Source: Acuticoccus sediminis | GTDB lineage: Bacteria; Pseudomonadota; Alphaproteobacteria; Rhizobiales; Amorphaceae | DNA: 64,000 nt | NCBI RefSeq assembly: GCF_003258595.1 | Contig: NZ_QHHQ01000001.1 | Span: 620,001-684,000 of the forward strand | Reading direction: 5' to 3' | Part shown: piece after piece, positions 44,937-53,146 of the stretch | How the letters are laid out: every line of letters starts with the position of its first letter | How positions within the stretch are numbered: position 1 is the stretch's first letter | Made by a program: the position numbers and the translations under genes | The notes under the pieces: generated by a model | Told to the model about the DNA's origin: nothing | The model's input: only the letters and a program-made list of their open reading frames with translations | Databases searched by the model: none

Positions 44937-46565
44937 ATGAGGCATGACGAAGCAGAACTCGCAAGATTGCGGGCGGACATGGCGTTCACCCGCTTCGAGT
45001 TCGCGCTCGTCAAGGCATCGTGGCTCGAAACAAAGCGCCAGTCTGCCGCTGCGGCCGAGCACGTCGCGCGGCGCGCCAGCTTCGAAGCGCGCCTTCAAGC
45101 GGCGATCGAGGCGAACAGCGCGATGCTGCTTGAGCGGCTCGGAGTCATATCGCTGCGCCCCGCCGACATTCCGAGCGCCAAGGGCGCGCAACAGGAGACA
45201 ATGGCAGAATGGGACCGCCGAGGGCCGACCCTAACCGAGGAGTGGTCCGACGATCCCGCTCGCGCTGCCGCCGCACTTCAGATCACGGAAGAGGTACACG
45301 CGCGACGCTTCGCGGGTCGCATCAACGCCGAGCGGCAACAAGCGCTCGGTGTCGACCGATACATCTGGCGCAGTCGCGACGACGCCGTCGTTCGGGATCT
45401 CCACGCCGATCACGATGACAAGGTCTTCTTCTGGGGTGAGCCGCCGGAGGGTGGGCATCCCGGCGAAGCCTGGAATTGCCGCTGCTTTGCCGAGCCGTTC
45501 GTCGCCGACGGAGCGGAGTGGCGTCCGACGATCGATGCCGGCTTCGACCGGGCCATTTTCGATGCCAATCTCGAGGGCGCGCGTGTCGGCGCCGTGGACT
45601 TTCTGTCCGATCTCGTCCCGTCACTCGATGACCTGTGGGCGCTGCTGGACGCGATCGGCGCCCTGGCCGAGACGGGGAGCGCCGCGGCGGAGCTCGCTTA
45701 TCTCGTCGTCAAGGAACAGGCGCTCGGGCTCGACGACCGGGAACGCGCCCGGCGCGATGCGCTCCGCGGCGATGCGCAGTCATGGGTGGACGGCCTCGCC
45801 GCCTCGCTCGGCGACGCGCCTGATCTGGCGCGCGCGCTGTTCGAATATGTGCGCGGGGTCGAGGCACGGCCCGAGGCGCTGGAAGGGGCCCACCGCAACG
45901 GTCTCGCCACTCAGGCCGATGTCGAGGCCGCGTACCGCGAGCGGGCCCGCATGCGGACCCTCGTCGCGCTCTACGGCCTGTCGGCCGTCCTCTCGGGTGG
46001 CGCGGCGGCGCGCGGTCTGGTCAAGCGGCTGCTGCGCAGGCCCGATGGTCTTTCCGACGACGCGGCAGCGGACGATCTCGCCGCACTCGCGAGCCGCGCG
46101 CGCAAGCTGTCCCCGGACGGCGAGTGGAACCGCATCCCCAATCCCGGCATCGTCTGGGGAAGGGGTATCAAGGCACAGGGCGATCCATGGGAGCGCCACC
46201 TTGCCGAGCAAGGTGTTCTCGGCGACTGGCTCGGGGAGCGCGCGCCGAACTTAAAGACGTTCGACTTCTTTAGCCGAAACTCGCGCGTCGCAATCATTGG
46301 CAAGACACTCAACACCGCTGCCCCCGGCTACACCCGTCGGCCGCGTAGTATCTTCAGCCGCATCAAGGGCTACCTCGACGAGATCGCTGAGTTCGAGGGG
46401 GATGATCGGAAGGGCTACCGGATCCGGCAAGGCGAAATCGAGCTCCGGCGCATGGAGCTTGCCATTCCGTCCAGGACGACGGCAGAGCAGATGGACGAGA
46501 TCAACCGCGCAAGGACCTATGCCGAAAGCCTCGGGATCGAGTTGGAGGTGACGATCATCGAATGA
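44937..46565 (+). CDS. MuF-like minor head protein fused to a CdiA-CT-type endonuclease toxin
   Basis: A 542-residue modular protein. Residues 1-120 are a charged helical region. Residues 125-187 match the phage Mu gpF (minor head / SPP1 gp7) C-terminal signature: GVDRYIWRSRDDAVVRDLHA, then GGHPGEAWNCRCFAEP. Residues 220-395 are helical with a hydrophobic stretch near 341-362. Residues 405-542 resemble the endonuclease-type CdiA C-terminal toxin domain: IVWGRGIKAQGDPWERHL, NLKTFDFF, SIFSRIKGYLDEIAEF, MELAIPSRTTAEQMDEINRA. There is no signal peptide. An ATG at 44901 is an alternative start. It overlaps its putative immunity gene by four bases. Toxin activity is inferred. Confidence 0.82.
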   Translation: MRHDEAELARLRADMAFTRFEFALVKASWLETKRQSAAAAEHVARRASFEARLQAAIEANSAMLLERLGVISLRPADIPSAKGAQQETMAEWDRRGPTLTEEWSDDPARAAAALQITEEVHARRFAGRINAERQQALGVDRYIWRSRDDAVVRDLHADHDDKVFFWGEPPEGGHPGEAWNCRCFAEPFVADGAEWRPTIDAGFDRAIFDANLEGARVGAVDFLSDLVPSLDDLWALLDAIGALAETGSAAAELAYLVVKEQALGLDDRERARRDALRGDAQSWVDGLAASLGDAPDLARALFEYVRGVEARPEALEGAHRNGLATQADVEAAYRERARMRTLVALYGLSAVLSGGAAARGLVKRLLRRPDGLSDDAAADDLAALASRARKLSPDGEWNRIPNPGIVWGRGIKAQGDPWERHLAEQGVLGDWLGERAPNLKTFDFFSRNSRVAIIGKTLNTAAPGYTRRPRSIFSRIKGYLDEIAEFEGDDRKGYRIRQGEIELRRMELAIPSRTTAEQMDEINRARTYAESLGIELEVTIIE

Positions 46566-47089
46566 CGAGGAAACCGTTCAATCCACCGCCCCCGAAGGAG
46601 CGGAAAGAAGCGACCGTGGTTGCGTTCCGGGCTTTCTACTGGATCCACTCCTGGGCCGTCTATGGCGCATCGCTGCTCGACCCCGATGGCATCGATGCTG
46701 ACTATCCGCCCGACCTTGGCGATTCAGAACTCGGCGCTGCCGCGCGCGAAGCGCTTCTTGCAAGCCGCTTCATCGGACCGGACCATCCGGACTGGGACCG
46801 CGTCGGTGCGTATTTCACTCGCGAGAAGGACAAGGAGCTTTCGGCACGCTTTCTCGCGCGCGCCGGGGTGAAGACCGAAGCGACCCTCTACAAGGGCGCC
46901 GCGAACGTCGCTCTCACGCTCCGCGACGGGACGATCAGCCTCGAGCCCTGGAAATACGAGGGACGGGGAGGCTTCGGCGGCATCAGGGGCGTGGAGCCCA
47001 CCGAGCTTCCCGAAACGATATCCGACGAGGAACTCGGCGCCGCCATCCGCGCCGCTATCGAGGTGAGCCGCGCCGTCGGAAAGCGCTGA
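46562..47089 (+). CDS. CdiI-type immunity protein
   Basis: A 175-residue cytoplasmic protein resembling the contact-dependent growth inhibition immunity family CdiI_2. It opens with FNPPPPKERKEATVVAFRAF, has SWAVYGASLLDPDG, and twice carries the pattern D-x-E-L-G-x-A-x-R-x-A-[LI]-x-x-S-R (DSELGAAAREALLASRF and DEELGAAIRAAIEVSRA). It should bind and block the preceding toxin's C-terminal nuclease domain. The ATG overlaps the toxin stop (ATGA), as expected for a toxin-immunity pair. Pairing specificity is inferred from position. Confidence 0.8.
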   Translation: MTRKPFNPPPPKERKEATVVAFRAFYWIHSWAVYGASLLDPDGIDADYPPDLGDSELGAAAREALLASRFIGPDHPDWDRVGAYFTREKDKELSARFLARAGVKTEATLYKGAANVALTLRDGTISLEPWKYEGRGGFGGIRGVEPTELPETISDEELGAAIRAAIEVSRAVGKR

Positions 47090-47139
47090 AACGCTGGCGT
47101 TTTCAGCGAGAGGCGGAGCGGAGAACGTTGGCCCCCAGA

Positions 47140-47156
47140 CCCTCTACCTCCGCCAT
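47140..47156 (+). repeat. tRNA-Ser 3'-end direct repeat, copy C
   Basis: CCCTCTACCTCCGCCAT differs from copies A and B by one base (A for C at position 7). It lies 51 bases after the immunity gene and closes the second cassette. About 40 bases further on, an IS3 element interrupts the flank. Confidence 0.78.
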
Positions 47157-47249
47157 CACATGAGTTCGAACGATTCTCCCCGGTTCCAGCGAGGGTCTGG
47201 AGTTCCCCCGGTTTCGTGGACACACTTGCCCTAAGAGGAGAGTGCCGCG

Positions 47250-47564
47250 ATGCCGAGAACGAGAAGTCCCTACCCGCCGGAGTTTCGAGAACAGATGGTT
47301 GCGTTGGCGCGTGCCGGTCGCAGCGTCGAGGATCTGGCGCGCGAGTTCGAGCCGTGTGCCCACACGATCCACGGCTGGGTTCGTCAGGCCGATCGTGACG
47401 GCGGCAGCCGCAGCGACGGGCTGACGGGCGAGGAGCGCGAGGAGCTTCGGCGCCTTCGCCGCGAGAACCGCCAGCTGAGGCAGGAGAGAGATATCCTCTC
47501 AAAGGCCGCAGCCTGGTTCGCACAGGAGAGCGGCGCGATGCGCTCTCGGTCTTCCGATTCATGA
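47250..47564 (+). CDS. IS3-family transposase OrfA
   Basis: A 104-residue helix-turn-helix protein (PRTRSPYPPEFREQMVALAR, then SVEDLAREFEPCAHTIHGWV) followed by a leucine-zipper-like coiled coil (RRLRRENRQLRQERDILSKA), as in IS3 OrfA. It overlaps orfB in the -1 frame by four bases. It binds the element ends; the frameshift fusion OrfAB would be the active transposase. Confidence 0.92.
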   Translation: MPRTRSPYPPEFREQMVALARAGRSVEDLAREFEPCAHTIHGWVRQADRDGGSRSDGLTGEEREELRRLRRENRQLRQERDILSKAAAWFAQESGAMRSRSSDS

Positions 47565-48133
47565 CTGCGAACCAGGCCGTGTACCCGATCCAGACGATGT
47601 GCCGTGCGTTCGGCGTGTCCCGTGCCGGCTTCTACGCCTGGCGGGATCGAGAGCCCAGCCGGCGGGCGCGCAGCGATGCCGCCCTCGCGGCCCGCATCCG
47701 CACGATCCACAAGGCGTCGAGGGAGAGTTATGGCGCCCCGCGCATCCACGCCGAGCTCAAGGAGGCCGGCGTCGGTGTCGGCCGCAAGCGCATCGCACGG
47801 CTGATGAAGGAGGAGGGCCTTGCCGGCGTCAGCCGCCGAAGAGGAACGCGGACGACGTTCCGCGACGAACGGGTGCGGCCAGCCGCGGACCTCGTCGACC
47901 GGAACTTCCGCGCCGAGGCGCCCGACCGGCTGTGGGTGGCCGACATCACCTACGTCCCGACCTGGGCCGGCTTCCTCTATCTCGCCGTCGTTCTCGACGC
48001 CTTCTCGCGCCGGATCGTCGGCTGGTCCATGGGGCTCGACCTGAAGACCCAGCTCGTCCTCGACGCGTTGAACATGGCGCTGACGCAGAGGCGGCCCACC
48101 GGCGTCATCCATCACTCCGACCAGGGGTCGCAA

Positions 48134-49590
48134 CTTGGTCTCAAACGGTCGTTGCAACGCTCTGCTGAACGAGGTTGCAATGGCAGGAAGGCGGCGCTCG
48201 GAGCGATCGACACGGAAGGCTCTTCGTTCGCCGGGGCGGCCACCGGTTGCGCGGCGGGAGCATCGGCAGGCGTTCTGGTCGGCGATCGCAGGTGGACGTT
48301 CGAGCGAGGACGCCGCCACCGATGCAGGCGTATCCGTTCCGGTGGGAGCCAGGTGGTTCCGGGAGGCCGGCGGCATGCCACCATCGCACTTCGCTTCGTC
48401 GGCAAGACCGCCGTCTGAGCGGTACCTGTCCTTCGCTGAGCGTGAGGAGATCGCGGTGCTGCGCGCAAAGGGGCACGGCGTGCGCGAGATCGCACGGCGC
48501 CTCGGGCGGGCGGCCTCCACGCTCTCGCGCGAGCTGCGGCGTAATTCGGCCACGCGCAGCGGCGGTTTCGAGTATCGGGCGACAACCGCACAGTGGCACG
48601 CCGACCGCGCAGCGCTTCGTCCCAAGCCGGCGAAGCTAGCCACGAACGTGAAGCTGAGGGATTATGTGCAGGAGCGGCTTGCCGGCCGGATCGCCACGCC
48701 AGACGGTAAGAAGGTCGCCGGCCCGAACGTGGCTTGGAAGGGTCGCCGGACCGGGCCGCGGCAGGATCGGCGTTGGGCCCGCGCCTGGAGCCCGGAGCAG
48801 ATCGCGCGCCGTCTGAGGCTCGACTTCCCGCAGGATGAGAGCATGCGCATCAGCCACGAAGCCATCTATCAGTCGCTCTACATCCAAGGGCGGGGCGCGC
48901 TGAAGCGAGAGCTGACCGCCTGCCTTCGAACGGGGCGGGCTCTGCGCATGCCGCGCTCGCGTGTGAGCGGCCGAGGCAAGTCCTTCGTCACGCCCGAGAT
49001 CAGGATCAGCGAGCGCCCGGCCGAAGTTGCCGACCGTGCGGTTCCGGGCCATTGGGAAGGCGATCTGATCATTGGGCTCAACCGTTCAGCGATCGGCACG
49101 CTCGTCGAGCGCACCACGCGCTTTACGATGTTGCTGCACCTGCCGCCTCTTCCCGGGCACCGGGACACGCCGCGAGCAAAGAACGGACCCGCTCTCGCCG
49201 GCCATGGTGCAGAGGCGGTACGCGATGCGATCGCAAGCGCGATGACCACGCTGCCCGAGCAGCTGCGTCGGTCGCTGACTTGGGATCAGGGTGCGGAAAT
49301 GGCGAAACATGCGGAGCTACGCGTGGAGGTCGGACTCGAGGTTTACTTCTGCGATCCTCAAAGCCCTTGGCAACGCGGCAGCAACGAGAACACTAACGGT
49401 CTTCTGCGACAGTATTTCCCAAAGGGCACCGATCTCAGTGTCCATGGCATAGATGAACTCGCAGCAGTCGCCTGCGCCCTCAACAGTCGGCCCCGCAAAA
49501 CCCTCGACTGGAGAACACCCGCTGAGGTCCTCGACCAGCTCCTTCGAGCCGGTCATATTGAAACTGTTGCGACGACCGATTGAGTCCACC
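48134..49590 (+). mobile_element. IS30-family insertion sequence nested in IS3 orfB
   Basis: Imperfect inverted repeats of 23 bases (48136-48158 and 49566-49588, three mismatches) bound one large transposase gene. A 3-bp duplication CAA (48131-48133 and 49591-49593) flanks it. At about 1.46 kb it is longer than classical IS30, as the transposase has an extended N-terminus. Confidence 0.9.
48180..49583 (+). CDS. IS30-family transposase
   Basis: A 467-residue DDE transposase. Residues 1-70 are a basic extension. The IS30 helix-turn-helix is YLSFAEREEIAVLRAKGHGV then REIARRLGRAASTLSRELRR. The catalytic core has Asp in GHWEGDLIIG, Asp in LTWDQGAEMAKH and Glu in RGSNENTNGLLRQYFPKG. The gene is intact, so the element may be active. 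The ATG at 48180 follows a GAGG site. Confidence 0.93.
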   Translation: MAGRRRSERSTRKALRSPGRPPVARREHRQAFWSAIAGGRSSEDAATDAGVSVPVGARWFREAGGMPPSHFASSARPPSERYLSFAEREEIAVLRAKGHGVREIARRLGRAASTLSRELRRNSATRSGGFEYRATTAQWHADRAALRPKPAKLATNVKLRDYVQERLAGRIATPDGKKVAGPNVAWKGRRTGPRQDRRWARAWSPEQIARRLRLDFPQDESMRISHEAIYQSLYIQGRGALKRELTACLRTGRALRMPRSRVSGRGKSFVTPEIRISERPAEVADRAVPGHWEGDLIIGLNRSAIGTLVERTTRFTMLLHLPPLPGHRDTPRAKNGPALAGHGAEAVRDAIASAMTTLPEQLRRSLTWDQGAEMAKHAELRVEVGLEVYFCDPQSPWQRGSNENTNGLLRQYFPKGTDLSVHGIDELAAVACALNSRPRKTLDWRTPAEVLDQLLRAGHIETVATTD

Positions 49591-49910
49591 CAATACACGT
49601 CCGTGGCCTTCGGCCTCAGATGCAAGGAGGCCGGCGTGCGCCCGTCCATGGGGTCGGTCGGCGACGCCTACGACAACGCGATGTGCGAGAGCTTCTTCGC
49701 CACCCTCGAGTGCGAGCTCCTCGACCGGCGCAAGTTCCGCACCAAGGCCGAGGCCAAGATGGCCGTCTTCCAGTTCATCGAGGGCTGGTACAACCCCGGC
49801 CGCCGCCACTCCGCGCTCGCCTACCTGTCGCCCGTCAACTACGAACGTGCCGCAAAGCAGCGGCTACAATCTGTAAGCCCTTAACTGTCCGCCCAACCGG
49901 GGCAACTCCA

Positions 49911-50081
49911 GTCAACAAACACCAAGAGCCGCGCGCCGCCGCGCGAGAGCTGTTGACCGCGGAGGTGCCGGACATGCGCGAGTTCGTTCTCCCAACGGCT
50001 TCATTCTCTGAAGCTGTTGACTACAAGAGCTTAGTCAACAGCATCAAACTGTCCAGAATGTCTGAGGTTTTCGGCGATTGA
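49911..50081 (+). pseudogene. 3' remnant of an unidentified gene cut by the IS3 element
   Basis: From the IS3 junction an open frame of about 56 residues continues to a stop at 50081, including EPRAAARELLTAEVPDMREF and VDYKSLVNSIKLSRMSEVFG. Its start would have lain upstream of the insertion. I do not recognise the family. The following 144 bases to the next IS hold no gene. Confidence 0.35.
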
Positions 50082-50243
50082 TCCGCGGCGGTTCTGTGTG
50101 CTCGAGCGATAAGCGTTCGACGCCCACATCGAATTCAAGGCCGAGCTGCGGTCCAAAATGACCCACTCCGAGGGTGGGTCAGATTTGGAGCGGTGTTGGC
50201 AACTCCGACAACACTCGAGCTTGACTGACCTGCCACTGAACGT

Positions 50244-51170
50244 TCATCCAGCGACGACTGGAGCCTCGATTGTTGATGCGCCATTTGGCTCGGCGTGAGC
50301 AATCGGCGCCGCCGCGGAGCTTTCATCCGGCGGAGCGTCGGTGCCGATTGCGGTGATGGTGGTCGCGAACTGGGCCGGAGTGGCGTAGCCCAAGGCGGAG
50401 TGAGGCCTCTCGGTGTTGTAATCGCTAACCCACTCGGAGATGGCATTGCGGGCGTGATCGAGGCCGAAGAACAGGCTCTCGTTGAGCAGCTCGTCGCGCA
50501 TCCTGCCGTTGAAGCTCTCTATGAAGCCATTCTGCATCGGCTTGCCCGGCGCGATGTAGTGCCAGTCGACCTTGTGATCCTTTGACCATGCTAGGATGGC
50601 GTTCGAGGTGAACTCGGTGCCGTGGTCGGAGACGATGACGCCAGGCTTGCCGCGGCTGGAGATCAGATCCGTGAGCTCGCGCGAGACGCGCCGGCCGGAG
50701 ATCGAGGTGTCCGGGGTCGCCGCCAGGCACTCCCGCGTCACGTCGTCGACGATGTTGAGCACGCGGAAGCGCCGGCCGCAGGCAAACTGGTCGTGGACGA
50801 AGTCGAGCGACCATCGCGCGTTGCGCTTGGCCTCGACCAGGATCGGCGCCCTTGTTCCGACAGCGCGACGCCGGGCGCGGCGCTTGCGGACGGTGAGGCC
50901 TTCCTCGCGATAGACGCGGTAGATTCGGTTGATGCCCGAGGGCTCGCCCTCCCGCCGCAGCAGAATGAACAGCCTTCGGTAGCCGAAGCGACGCCGCTCG
51001 TTGGCGATCTCGCGTAGCCGGCCGCGGAGCTCGGCTTCGTCGGGCCGACGCGACCGGTAGCGGATCATCTTGCGGTCGGCGCCGACGATGAGGCAGGCCC
51101 GACGCTCCGACAGGTTCATCGCGGCCTGCAGGTGAGCGACGGCTTCGCGCTTGGCGGCGGGCCCTACCAT
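50244..51170 (-). CDS. IS3-family transposase OrfB
   Basis: An integrase-core DDE protein of about 308 residues from the in-frame ATG, made mainly as an OrfAB fusion by -1 frameshifting on the A7 run at 51170-51176. Catalytic Asp in [15 protein letters not shown], Asp in [13 protein letters not shown] and Glu in [16 protein letters not shown] are intact. [16 protein letters not shown] is the usual HTH_21 region. The C-terminal 40 residues are an Ala-rich tail longer than usual. Confidence 0.92.
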   Translation of the reverse strand: MVGPAAKREAVAHLQAAMNLSERRACLIVGADRKMIRYRSRRPDEAELRGRLREIANERRRFGYRRLFILLRREGEPSGINRIYRVYREEGLTVRKRRARRRAVGTRAPILVEAKRNARWSLDFVHDQFACGRRFRVLNIVDDVTRECLAATPDTSISGRRVSRELTDLISSRGKPGVIVSDHGTEFTSNAILAWSKDHKVDWHYIAPGKPMQNGFIESFNGRMRDELLNESLFFGLDHARNAISEWVSDYNTERPHSALGYATPAQFATTITAIGTDAPPDESSAAAPIAHAEPNGASTIEAPVVAG

Positions 51171-51430
51171 TTTTTTGACAGAAGCTCTCGGAGCGCGGCC
51201 GCATCGAGCATCTGCTCGGCGAGGAGCTTCTTCAGCTTCGTGTTCTCCTCCTCTAGCGCCTTCAGTCGCTTTGCGTCGGACACGTCCATCCCGCCGTACT
51301 TCGACTTCCAATTATACAGCGTCGCCTCGGAGACCCCGTGCTTGCGGGCGAGATCCCCTGTCTTCGCTCCCGCCTCATGCTCGCGCAGAACCGTAATGAT
51401 CTGCTCTTCCGTGAACCGCTTCCGCTTCAT
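51164..51430 (-). CDS. IS3-family transposase OrfA
   Basis: An 88-residue helix-turn-helix/coiled-coil protein ([20 protein letters not shown], then [20 protein letters not shown], then [20 protein letters not shown]), a typical IS407/IS51-group OrfA. It ends LLSKKW at the A7 slippery site, where ribosomes shift into orfB. Confidence 0.93.
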   Translation of the reverse strand: MKRKRFTEEQIITVLREHEAGAKTGDLARKHGVSEATLYNWKSKYGGMDVSDAKRLKALEEENTKLKKLLAEQMLDAAALRELLSKKW

Positions 51431-51494
51431 CCGTCCGTCCTTCCCTCGGGTCGGACTCTAATCGCTCCTGGAGGAAAAACTCAGTAGCAGGTCA

Positions 51495-51871
51495 TGACGC
51501 TTCTACCGCTATCGCGACGGTTTTGATGTGACCGAGAGCGGTATGCCCTCCACCGTCTTGAGATGGGCAACAAGCGCGAACAGATTATCGGCCCGCGGAT
51601 TGCCTGACGAGGCCAGGATGGGCCGAGGACAACAACAAAATCTATCCCATTCATCGCTCAGAACGCGCTCCGCGCGGGAGTTCATCGGAGCTCAGGCTCA
51701 ATAGCCGGCCTGTCCGGTGAAACGGGGATCATTCCACGCGTTGGCGTGGGCGGCACTGCCGCCCTCATGTCGGCCACCGCACCGTCGCCTAAAATATGGG
51801 CTCGCCTAACTTGACGGCAGAAATTTAATTGCTTTACAAAAGCAATTAACGGAGCACTGCCGGACTTGCTT
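51495..51871. other. intergenic region between the IS element and the ROK regulator
   Basis: About 370 bp without a recognisable gene. The IS-proximal half looks like degraded coding DNA of unknown origin, with no frame I can assign. The ROK-proximal end is AT-rich and carries a perfect palindrome listed separately. Confidence 0.4.
51825..51849 (+). promoter_or_regulatory. perfect inverted repeat, putative ROK operator
   Basis: TTAATTGCTTT and AAAGCAATTAA are perfect 11-base arms around ACA, ending 22 bases before the ROK start. The AT-rich outer parts resemble operators of NagC/Mlc-type ROK repressors. Autoregulation of the ROK-TctCBA operon through it is inference. Confidence 0.65.
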
Positions 51872-53146
51872 ATGCGTGCCATGTCCCCCACCACCACGGT
51901 GCTGCAGGTTCTGTTCACGCAGGGGCCCCTGTCGCGGTCGCAGATCGCTGCCGCCACGGGGCTGAACCCCGCCACTGTGACGCGTCTCACCCAGGCGCTG
52001 ATCGACGAGGGGATGGTCGAGGAAGGGCGGACCCGCGTCGAGGCTCGCCAGCCCGGTCGGCGCGCCATCGAGCTGCATCTGCGCACGGATCGGACCTTCG
52101 TCGCCGGCCTCGTCGTGAACGCCTACGCCCAGACCGTCGCCATCGCCGATATCGTCGGCCGCACCGTCGCAGAGTGCGACGTGCCGCGCCTCGCTGGTGC
52201 GTCCGCCCGTGAGACCTTGATGGCGCTCGCCGCCGCTGCGGTCGACCTTGCCGCCGCCAACGCCGTTCCACGCGAACGTATCGTCGGCACGGGGGTCCTC
52301 GCTGCCGGCCTCGTCACCCAGGACCCCAATGTGGTGCTGAAATCACCCGACATCGGCTGGTTCGACGTCGCCGTCGACGACCCGGTGCGCGCCGTGCTCG
52401 ACGTGCCGGTGGTGCTGGAGACGATGCAGAACGGCCTCAACCTTGCCGAATGCGCTTACGGCCGGGCTGCGGGCACCGCGCACGCGATGCTGGTTTCCGT
52501 GGCGCTTGGTATCGGCAGCAGCCTCATCGTCGATGATCGCCTGATCCGCGGTGCCGGCCAGGCCGCATCCGGCTTCGGCCATATGCCCGTCGCAGGCGCG
52601 GAGAGACCGTGCAACTGCGGCCGGCGCGGCTGCCTCACCACACTGGCCGCCGGGTACGCTGTGCTGTGCAGCCTCGGCCTTGTCGAACCCTACCGCACGG
52701 CGCGCGACCACGATCCGGCTTACGCTCCGCTACTCGCCGATGTCCTCGCGCGTGCCGAGACCGGTGACCCCGACGCCAGCGAAGCACTCGGCGCCGCCGG
52801 CGAGGCGCTCGGCGAGGCGCTGAAGGCCGCGAGCGCGGTCGCCGCGCCCGAAGTCATCATCCTGTCCGGCCCCGTGCCGCGCGCCGCCAGCTATCGCGAG
52901 GGCGTCGAGCGCGGCCTCGCCCCGTCACCTCGCGACCCGTTCGGCTGGGGCGGCCGCCTACTCGTCAGCGACACGCCCCTGGCCTCGGCCGCGGCCCGTC
53001 TGGCGCTGGAGCGCTTCGTCTACGGCCGCATTCCCGAGCTGCCGCCGGCTGCGTCCCGCCACCTCCCCCGCTCTGTCCCGGGCGACCGATCCGCGTCCGG
53101 CCCGAGACGCCCCCCTCGCCCCCTCCGAGAAGGACCGTCCCTATGA
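51872..53146 (+). CDS. ROK-family transcriptional regulator
   Basis: About 424 residues. An N-terminal MarR-like winged helix (VLQVLFTQGPLSRSQIAAAT, then LNPATVTRLTQALIDEGMVE) is followed by a ROK kinase-like domain with the zinc site CNCGRRGCL and the preceding GFGHMPV histidine. The DGxTK-like kinase aspartate motif is not evident, fitting a sensor rather than a kinase. The last 40 residues are disordered and Pro/Arg-rich. The start is uncertain (TTG 51866 or ATG 51881 possible). Its stop overlaps the TctC gene (ATGA), so it likely controls this transporter operon. Confidence 0.88.
   Translation: MRAMSPTTTVLQVLFTQGPLSRSQIAAATGLNPATVTRLTQALIDEGMVEEGRTRVEARQPGRRAIELHLRTDRTFVAGLVVNAYAQTVAIADIVGRTVAECDVPRLAGASARETLMALAAAAVDLAAANAVPRERIVGTGVLAAGLVTQDPNVVLKSPDIGWFDVAVDDPVRAVLDVPVVLETMQNGLNLAECAYGRAAGTAHAMLVSVALGIGSSLIVDDRLIRGAGQAASGFGHMPVAGAERPCNCGRRGCLTTLAAGYAVLCSLGLVEPYRTARDHDPAYAPLLADVLARAETGDPDASEALGAAGEALGEALKAASAVAAPEVIILSGPVPRAASYREGVERGLAPSPRDPFGWGGRLLVSDTPLASAAARLALERFVYGRIPELPPAASRHLPRSVPGDRSASGPRRPPRPLREGPSL

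Larger units (their letters stand above)
47561..49884 (+). pseudogene. IS3-family transposase OrfB, split by IS30 insertion
   Basis: The 5' part (47561-48133) encodes an integrase-core transposase (YGAPRIHAELKEAGVGVGRK, then LWVADITYVPTWAGFLYLAV with the first Asp, then IHHSDQGSQ with the second). The reading resumes after the nested element at 49594 (YTSVAFGLRCKEAG, then GDAYDNAMCESFFATLE with the catalytic Glu) and ends at 49884. The break falls directly after the second Asp motif. Removing the insert and one CAA copy restores one continuous frame. Confidence 0.92.
47198..49910 (+). mobile_element. IS3-family insertion sequence, interrupted by an IS30-family element
   Basis: Terminal inverted repeats of about 26 bases start TGGAGTTCCCCCGGTTTCG at 47198 and TGGAGTTGCCCCGGTTGGG on the opposite strand at 49910. 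A 3-bp target duplication GTC flanks it (47195-47197 and 49911-49913). Without the nested element it is about 1,253 bp, normal for IS3. It has orfA and a split orfB, so it cannot transpose by itself. Confidence 0.9.
50226..51494 (-). mobile_element. IS3-family (IS407-group-like) insertion sequence
   Basis: The 1,269-bp element starts TGACCTGCCACTGAACG at 50226 and, on the other strand, TGACCTGCTACTGAGTT at 51494. A 4-bp target duplication TGAC flanks it (50222-50225 and 51495-51498). It carries orfA and orfB on the minus strand joined by a seven-A slippery run. It looks complete. Confidence 0.92.

Noticed and set aside
44937-46565. A remnant prophage around the MuF-domain gene
   Set aside because: No terminase, portal, capsid, tail or lysis gene is nearby. 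The flanks are an immunity gene, tRNA repeats and a Cys-rich protein.
35804-47160. An integrase gene for the tRNA-Ser elements
   Set aside because: I looked for tyrosine recombinase (R-H-R-Y) and serine recombinase patterns on both strands and saw none; only IS transposases lie just outside.
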